Source: Paenibacillus etheri | GTDB lineage: Bacteria; Bacillota; Bacilli; Paenibacillales; Paenibacillaceae | Length of the DNA stretch: 36,879 bases | Reading direction: 5' to 3' | NCBI RefSeq assembly: GCF_001012825.1 | Contig: NZ_LCZJ02000030.1 | Coordinates: 1-36,879, forward strand | Part shown: piece after piece, positions 33,486-36,879 of the stretch | How positions within the stretch are numbered: the first letter of the stretch is position 1 | Layout: every line of letters starts with the position of its first letter | Made by a program: the position numbers and the translations under genes | The notes under the pieces: generated by a model | Databases searched by the model: none | What the model saw: only the letters and a program-made list of their open reading frames with translations | Told to the model about the DNA's origin: nothing

Positions 33486-35384
33486 CTAAATTTTTCTAGA
33501 CTTTGGTAATTTAATGATAATTTCCGTTCCTTCCCCTTTCTCACTCTGAAACTCAGTTGTCCCTTCCATCGCCTCAATAATTCGGAAGGTTACCATAAGT
33601 CCAAGCCCTGTTCCTTTTGTTTTGTTAGAGTAATAAGGCTCACCTAATCGGGCCAGTTCACTTCCATTCATCCCTTCCCCATTATCACGCACACTGATCA
33701 TTACATGGGCTTCGGATTTCCAGGCTGTAACTCTAATAAGTCCATTATCCTGTAAGGCTTCGATGCTATTTTTTATAATATTAATAAATGCTTGTTTGAA
33801 TTTGGCAGATGATCCATTCACGCAGAGTCCCGACTGCAGGTCGAGTTCGATGACTCCCCCCTGCAAATTTGCAAGCGGAGAGAGGATACCCGACACATGC
33901 CGTAACTCTTCGGATACATCTAGCCTCTCAATAGTCTCTAGCCCAGGCTTAGCAAAGGTAAGGAAGTCTGAGATAATAACCGTCGCTCTATCCAGTTCTG
34001 CGATGGCCATCTGCATATATTCCCTCTCCTTATGATCTGACCGTTCTCCTAGGATCTGAAGGAAACCACGGGTTACCTGTAAGGGATTCCGCACCTCATG
34101 CGCTACAGAAGCCGCTAATTCACTTATAATCTCCATTTTCTCGGAGCGCTGTAAATCATTATTGAACGTCTCAAGCTTACGAGAATATTCAACGAGTTGT
34201 TCATGGTTTCTCGTAAACCTTCTCCCAAGAATGACGATTAAGGATAATATGAAAAACACCATCCCCCACTTCCACCAATATAATTGATAGGTTTCTCTGG
34301 ATATGTAGTATACGACCAATTCGCCAAGAGATACAAATGCAAAGATTGTAAACCCTGTAGTAAAAACAATAGCATCCCCATTGCCGCGATAAGTATGAAT
34401 AAAAGCTAAGCTTAACAGTAATATAATTTGCACAATCATAAAGATGCCTAGAACGTTAGCAGTCATCAATCTATAAAAGTCTTCCAGCTGATATGAAAGA
34501 AGGATATTAATAACCATTAGTGAAAGACAGAATATAGAATAAACCACTTGAAACTTGCGGAATCGGGTAACGATTTGCTTTTTCCCTGAACCGAATATTT
34601 TCTCAAAATAAAATGTTAAGGATGGTAATACGGTATACAAGGCTAAATCAAAGAAAATAAGCACGACTTTCCCATAATTCCCAAGGATAATTGGCAGGAA
34701 TGAAGAATACGTAACTACTATGACCCCGATGGATAAAAGAATTAGCATCAACAAAAATCCGTCCGTAAAAAATCCTTTTCTCAAAAATAATGAGCAAATC
34801 AACAGAACAATAGCTATAAAGATAAATGTCGTCCCTATAATAATATCCATTAAGCCCCGCTTCACATAAACGGACAACAACTCACTGTAGCGATCTACTC
34901 TTATTTCACCTTCTATTCCTAAATCCTTGCTTCCTCCCTGGGTCCATATATATAATTCTTGTCCTCCATCTTCTTCGGATAAAGGAATTAGAATCTTACT
35001 GCCATTGAAATTGTATTTATTCTCAGAATCATATACTAACGCGTTATTCAGATAAGCCTTGACGCTATTTCCATATACCTTATTAATGAATAACGCTGAT
35101 TTCTCGCTCATTTGCGGCAAAGAAAACCGGAGCCACGCTGAGGATATTCCTCTTGGTGTCTCAGGCTTATTATCATGAGGCGTTACGCGAATCCATTCAT
35201 CGTCTGAAGCTGCTGCAGCTTCTTCGACAGTCTCTGCTTCTGTATTTCCAAATCTAATTTCCCAACTAGGCAGCACAGAGTCTGACGATCCAGCACTCAC
35301 TATCGCCGTACCGTAAGGAACTATTGCTGTTAGCAATAGAAATAATAGCAAAGTAGCCGCTATCTTTGGTTTTGGCAACTTCAT
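33486..35384 (-). CDS. 7-TM receptor histidine kinase (7TMR-DISM-like), copy A
   Basis: A 632-residue membrane kinase with the same design as its neighbour: signal peptide (about 1-32), extracytoplasmic sensor domain (about 33-178; SSAWLRFSLPQM, ILIPLSEEDGGQELYIWTQG), seven transmembrane helices (about 180-395), HisKA with His429 in ASVAHEVRNPLQVTRGFLQIL, and HATPase (DNGEGMN, GTGLGLMVTFRI). The kinase halves are nearly identical in motif sequence, while the sensor and membrane parts have diverged, as expected if the two sense related but different ligands. It starts about 105 nt upstream of copy B on the same strand. GAGGTG precedes the ATG, and a Spo0A-box-like TTGTCGAAA lies 54-62 nt upstream. 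Confidence 0.92.
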   Translation of the reverse strand: MKLPKPKIAATLLLFLLLTAIVPYGTAIVSAGSSDSVLPSWEIRFGNTEAETVEEAAAASDDEWIRVTPHDNKPETPRGISSAWLRFSLPQMSEKSALFINKVYGNSVKAYLNNALVYDSENKYNFNGSKILIPLSEEDGGQELYIWTQGGSKDLGIEGEIRVDRYSELLSVYVKRGLMDIIIGTTFIFIAIVLLICSLFLRKGFFTDGFLLMLILLSIGVIVVTYSSFLPIILGNYGKVVLIFFDLALYTVLPSLTFYFEKIFGSGKKQIVTRFRKFQVVYSIFCLSLMVINILLSYQLEDFYRLMTANVLGIFMIVQIILLLSLAFIHTYRGNGDAIVFTTGFTIFAFVSLGELVVYYISRETYQLYWWKWGMVFFILSLIVILGRRFTRNHEQLVEYSRKLETFNNDLQRSEKMEIISELAASVAHEVRNPLQVTRGFLQILGERSDHKEREYMQMAIAELDRATVIISDFLTFAKPGLETIERLDVSEELRHVSGILSPLANLQGGVIELDLQSGLCVNGSSAKFKQAFINIIKNSIEALQDNGLIRVTAWKSEAHVMISVRDNGEGMNGSELARLGEPYYSNKTKGTGLGLMVTFRIIEAMEGTTEFQSEKGEGTEIIIKLPKSRKI

Positions 35385-35437
35385 CGTAGCACCTCAGTAA
35401 TTCATTAGTTGTTTAAATGATCATATATGATTCTTAA

Positions 35438-35446
35438 TTTCGACAA
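35438..35446 (-). promoter_or_regulatory. Putative Spo0A box upstream of the kinase pair
   Basis: The minus strand reads TTGTCGAAA, containing the full TGTCGAA core of the Spo0A-binding site, in the 223-nt region between the divergent kinase and the acidic-protein gene. A 7-mer match can arise by chance; its position in a promoter region makes it worth noting. Confidence 0.4.
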
Positions 35447-35607
35447 CGTTCGCACTATTCCTGCCTATTCTTGTAAATTACCTCGAAAAAAGACGTTATT
35501 TATCGGCGTTAATCCCTGATTATTTGTAAAACGATTCGATCATAGACATTCGGGTAAAGATACATATGAGAAGTCCAAATCTTATCCTACTGAGGGAGTG
35601 AACGGCT

Positions 35608-36012
35608 ATGGAAGATACACCTAATAAAACTGAAGCCGATTTTGTATATGAGCGTTATATACAAGCCGATATTGATGTAGAAGATGTTGTCAATGAAGAT
35701 GCCGACCCCGTGTTGGTTGGCGATAGATATTTGGCGGCGGATATTGGCTTAAACCAACCTGAGGAAACACTCGAAAGAAATGACTTACTGGAATCCGATG
35801 CATTCCTGGCTGCTGAAACGGCAGGACTAACAAGTAGTGATATGGATGATGCTGAGGACGAGGAGCTGCTAGAGATGGAAGAGGAGGATCCGCCACTGGA
35901 AGATATTCCTGATGCAGATGAGGTGTATCCAGGATCCATCATCGACCCTGCTTCACCACCAGTGGATGGCATGCCCGGAACGGATGTCTTAAACGGATCA
36001 CAGGGAGATTAG
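35608..36012 (+). CDS. Acidic hypothetical protein
   Basis: A 134-residue, strongly acidic protein (many Asp/Glu, few basic residues) of unknown function. It has a loose internal repeat in the first half: RYIQADIDV, RYLAADIGL and AFLAAETAGL. The middle is an acidic run (DMDDAEDEELLEMEEEDPP) and the C-terminus is Pro/Gly-rich; much of it is probably disordered. No signal peptide or membrane segment is present. GAGGGAGTG lies 7 nt before the ATG, supporting a real gene. It is divergent from the kinase pair and next to the right-edge IS. Confidence 0.65.
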   Translation: MEDTPNKTEADFVYERYIQADIDVEDVVNEDADPVLVGDRYLAADIGLNQPEETLERNDLLESDAFLAAETAGLTSSDMDDAEDEELLEMEEEDPPLEDIPDADEVYPGSIIDPASPPVDGMPGTDVLNGSQGD

Positions 36013-36089
36013 AATATATAAAGCCGTCGGGCTAGGATGAAGTGCTCCCTGTCAAGTGGACAGTGTAAAAAACAAAAATAGTTAGTTTG

Positions 36090-36124
36090 GATACCTCAGC
36101 TCTGGTGATGCGAGCTGAGGTATC
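36090..36124 (-). terminator. Hairpin at the 3' end of the right IS element
   Basis: GATACCTCAGCTC (36090-36102) and GAGCTGAGGTATC (36112-36124) form a perfect 13-bp stem just after the orfB stop. On the minus strand a TATTTTTGTT tract follows about 10 nt later. It may terminate the transposase transcript. Confidence 0.55.
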
Positions 36125-36128
36125 TTCG

Positions 36129-36879
36129 TTATGCAGCTCGTCGGTATTCGTTAGGTGACAAGCCATCCAAACATTCTGTGTAGCGGTAGTTATTGTAGTA
36201 GTGAATATATTTGCTAACCTCTGTAAGGACATCTTCATAGGTGTCATACTTTGTAAGATAATAGCTTTCTGACTTGTAAGTACCCCAAAAACGCTCAATA
36301 GGTTGGTTGTCCAAACACCGACTCACTAGAGACATGCTTTTCTTAAATCCGTATTTTCATGAAGTCGGTTGTACTCATGAGACGTGTACTGGAAGCCTCT
36401 GTCGCTTTGTAAAAGAGGGGATACGCTAGGATTCTTCGCGTAAGCCCTTTTCAGCGTATCCATCACGAGTTTATTGTTGTTGGAATGGCTTAATACCCAT
36501 GAGACAATGGAATTATCATATACATCAATAATGGCGCTCAAATAGGCCTTTCGTCCATTCCCATACTTCAGTTCTGTCACATCTGTACACCATTTTAAAT
36601 TAGGAGAATTGGCATCAAAGTTACGGTTCATTACATTCTCAGCTACATGGATCTCCGCAGCCTTCACATAACTTGCTCGTTTTCTGCGAATGACCGCTTT
36701 AAGCCCAAGAGCACACATAATTCGATAATAACGCTTTTTATTGTACTTCTTTTTGAGCTTTCGGTTTAATTGCGTGCGCATTTGACGATAGCCAAGTATC
36801 CCTTTTCGCTTGTCATAACGAAGCTTTACTTCTTTGGCTAACGCACGAATTTCAAGTTCCATGCTAGAGGGTTTCCATC
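36129..36879 (-). pseudogene. IS3-family transposase OrfB with a frameshift, 5' end off the window
   Basis: The DDE integrase core is complete across two frames: first Asp in KWCTDVTELKYG, second Asp in LLQSDRGFQYTSHEY, and Glu in NQPIERFWGTYKSE. The frame breaks near 36335-36345, after TDLRK: the first part runs on to a stop (KACL), while the expected SMSLVSRCLDNQ continues one base off, consistent with loss of one A from an A-run. Upstream, the frame remains open to the window edge (WKPSS before the first Met), so Met at 36862 is internal. It may be a real inactivating mutation or a sequencing error. Confidence 0.8.

Larger units (their letters stand above)
36054..36879 (-). mobile_element. 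IS3-family insertion sequence, partial at window edge
   Basis: From an end reading AAGTGGACAGTGTAAAAAAC (36054 onward) the element contains a 3' hairpin and an OrfB transposase running off the window. Its OrfB sequence differs from that at the left edge. The OrfA side is not in the window. Confidence 0.8.

Noticed and set aside
35655-35972. Minus-strand Ser-rich frame opposite the acidic protein
   Set aside because: It is the antisense shadow of Asp/Glu codons; it has no ribosome binding site, whereas the plus-strand gene does.
36032-36298. Separate small gene at the IS end
   Set aside because: It overlaps the transposase C-terminal region in another frame and runs across the IS boundary and hairpin.
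1-36879. The two edge IS elements as ends of a composite transposon carrying the EPS locus
   Set aside because: The OrfB sequences differ clearly in the overlapping region, so they are different elements. Shared terminal AAGTGGACA only shows family relation.

Overview
The window looks like a chromosomal segment of a Paenibacillus-type, Gram-positive, endospore-forming bacterium. Supporting signs are strong AGGAGG-type ribosome binding sites, several TTG and GTG starts, a Firmicutes Wzz/CpsD-type chain-length pair, sporulation-type histidine kinases, and an exopolysaccharide (EPS) gene order that, from memory, matches the pep (paenan) cluster of Paenibacillus polymyxa. Partial, different IS3-family elements lie at both edges.

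Region 1 (945-26570, all on the minus strand, read right to left) is a Wzx/Wzy-type EPS locus. A NarL-type histidine kinase and response regulator (26570-24265) end in a clear terminator. The EPS operon then starts at about 24000: chain-length protein, CpsD-like kinase, GalU, priming sugar-phosphate transferase, GT2, polymerase-like protein, WecG/TagA transferase, second polymerase-like protein, flippase, GT2, three GT4s, UDP-glucose dehydrogenase and ManC. Many of these genes overlap by 1-35 nt. The nucleotide-sugar genes supply UDP-Glc, UDP-GlcA and GDP-Man. Downstream come three secreted glycoside hydrolases: two paralogous GH26-PA14 mannanases and a large clan GH-A-like enzyme with FN3 and F5/8C modules. 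A canonical cyclic-di-GMP-I (GEMM) riboswitch sits directly before the first GH26. A diverged relative of the same leader, with the ligand-binding half replaced by a 14-bp hairpin, sits before the second. c-di-GMP therefore probably couples EPS production to EPS trimming or dispersal.

Region 2 (26888-30072) holds an AraC-family regulator, a divergent cytoplasmic GH20 hexosaminidase and a small hypothetical gene.

Region 3 (30099-35384) is the most unusual part. A sigma-A-like promoter drives a class-I isoprenoid-synthase-like protein with two Asp-rich motifs, followed by a 79-residue NHLP-leader (nitrile-hydratase-like leader) RiPP precursor that ends exactly in Trp. Facing them are two tandem paralogous 7-TM receptor histidine kinases. 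No standard RiPP maturase or transporter is present. The layout resembles ComQ-ComX-ComP quorum sensing (prenyltransferase, Trp-containing peptide, polytopic kinase), but with an NHLP-type precursor and HisKA-type kinases. I propose it as a candidate undescribed prenyl-peptide signalling system.

Intergenic DNA carries several repeats: a pair of about 140-bp inverted elements flanking a (TGCTAC)8.5 hexanucleotide tract between manC and ugd, a 66-bp direct repeat upstream of galU, and small palindromes near the left IS.
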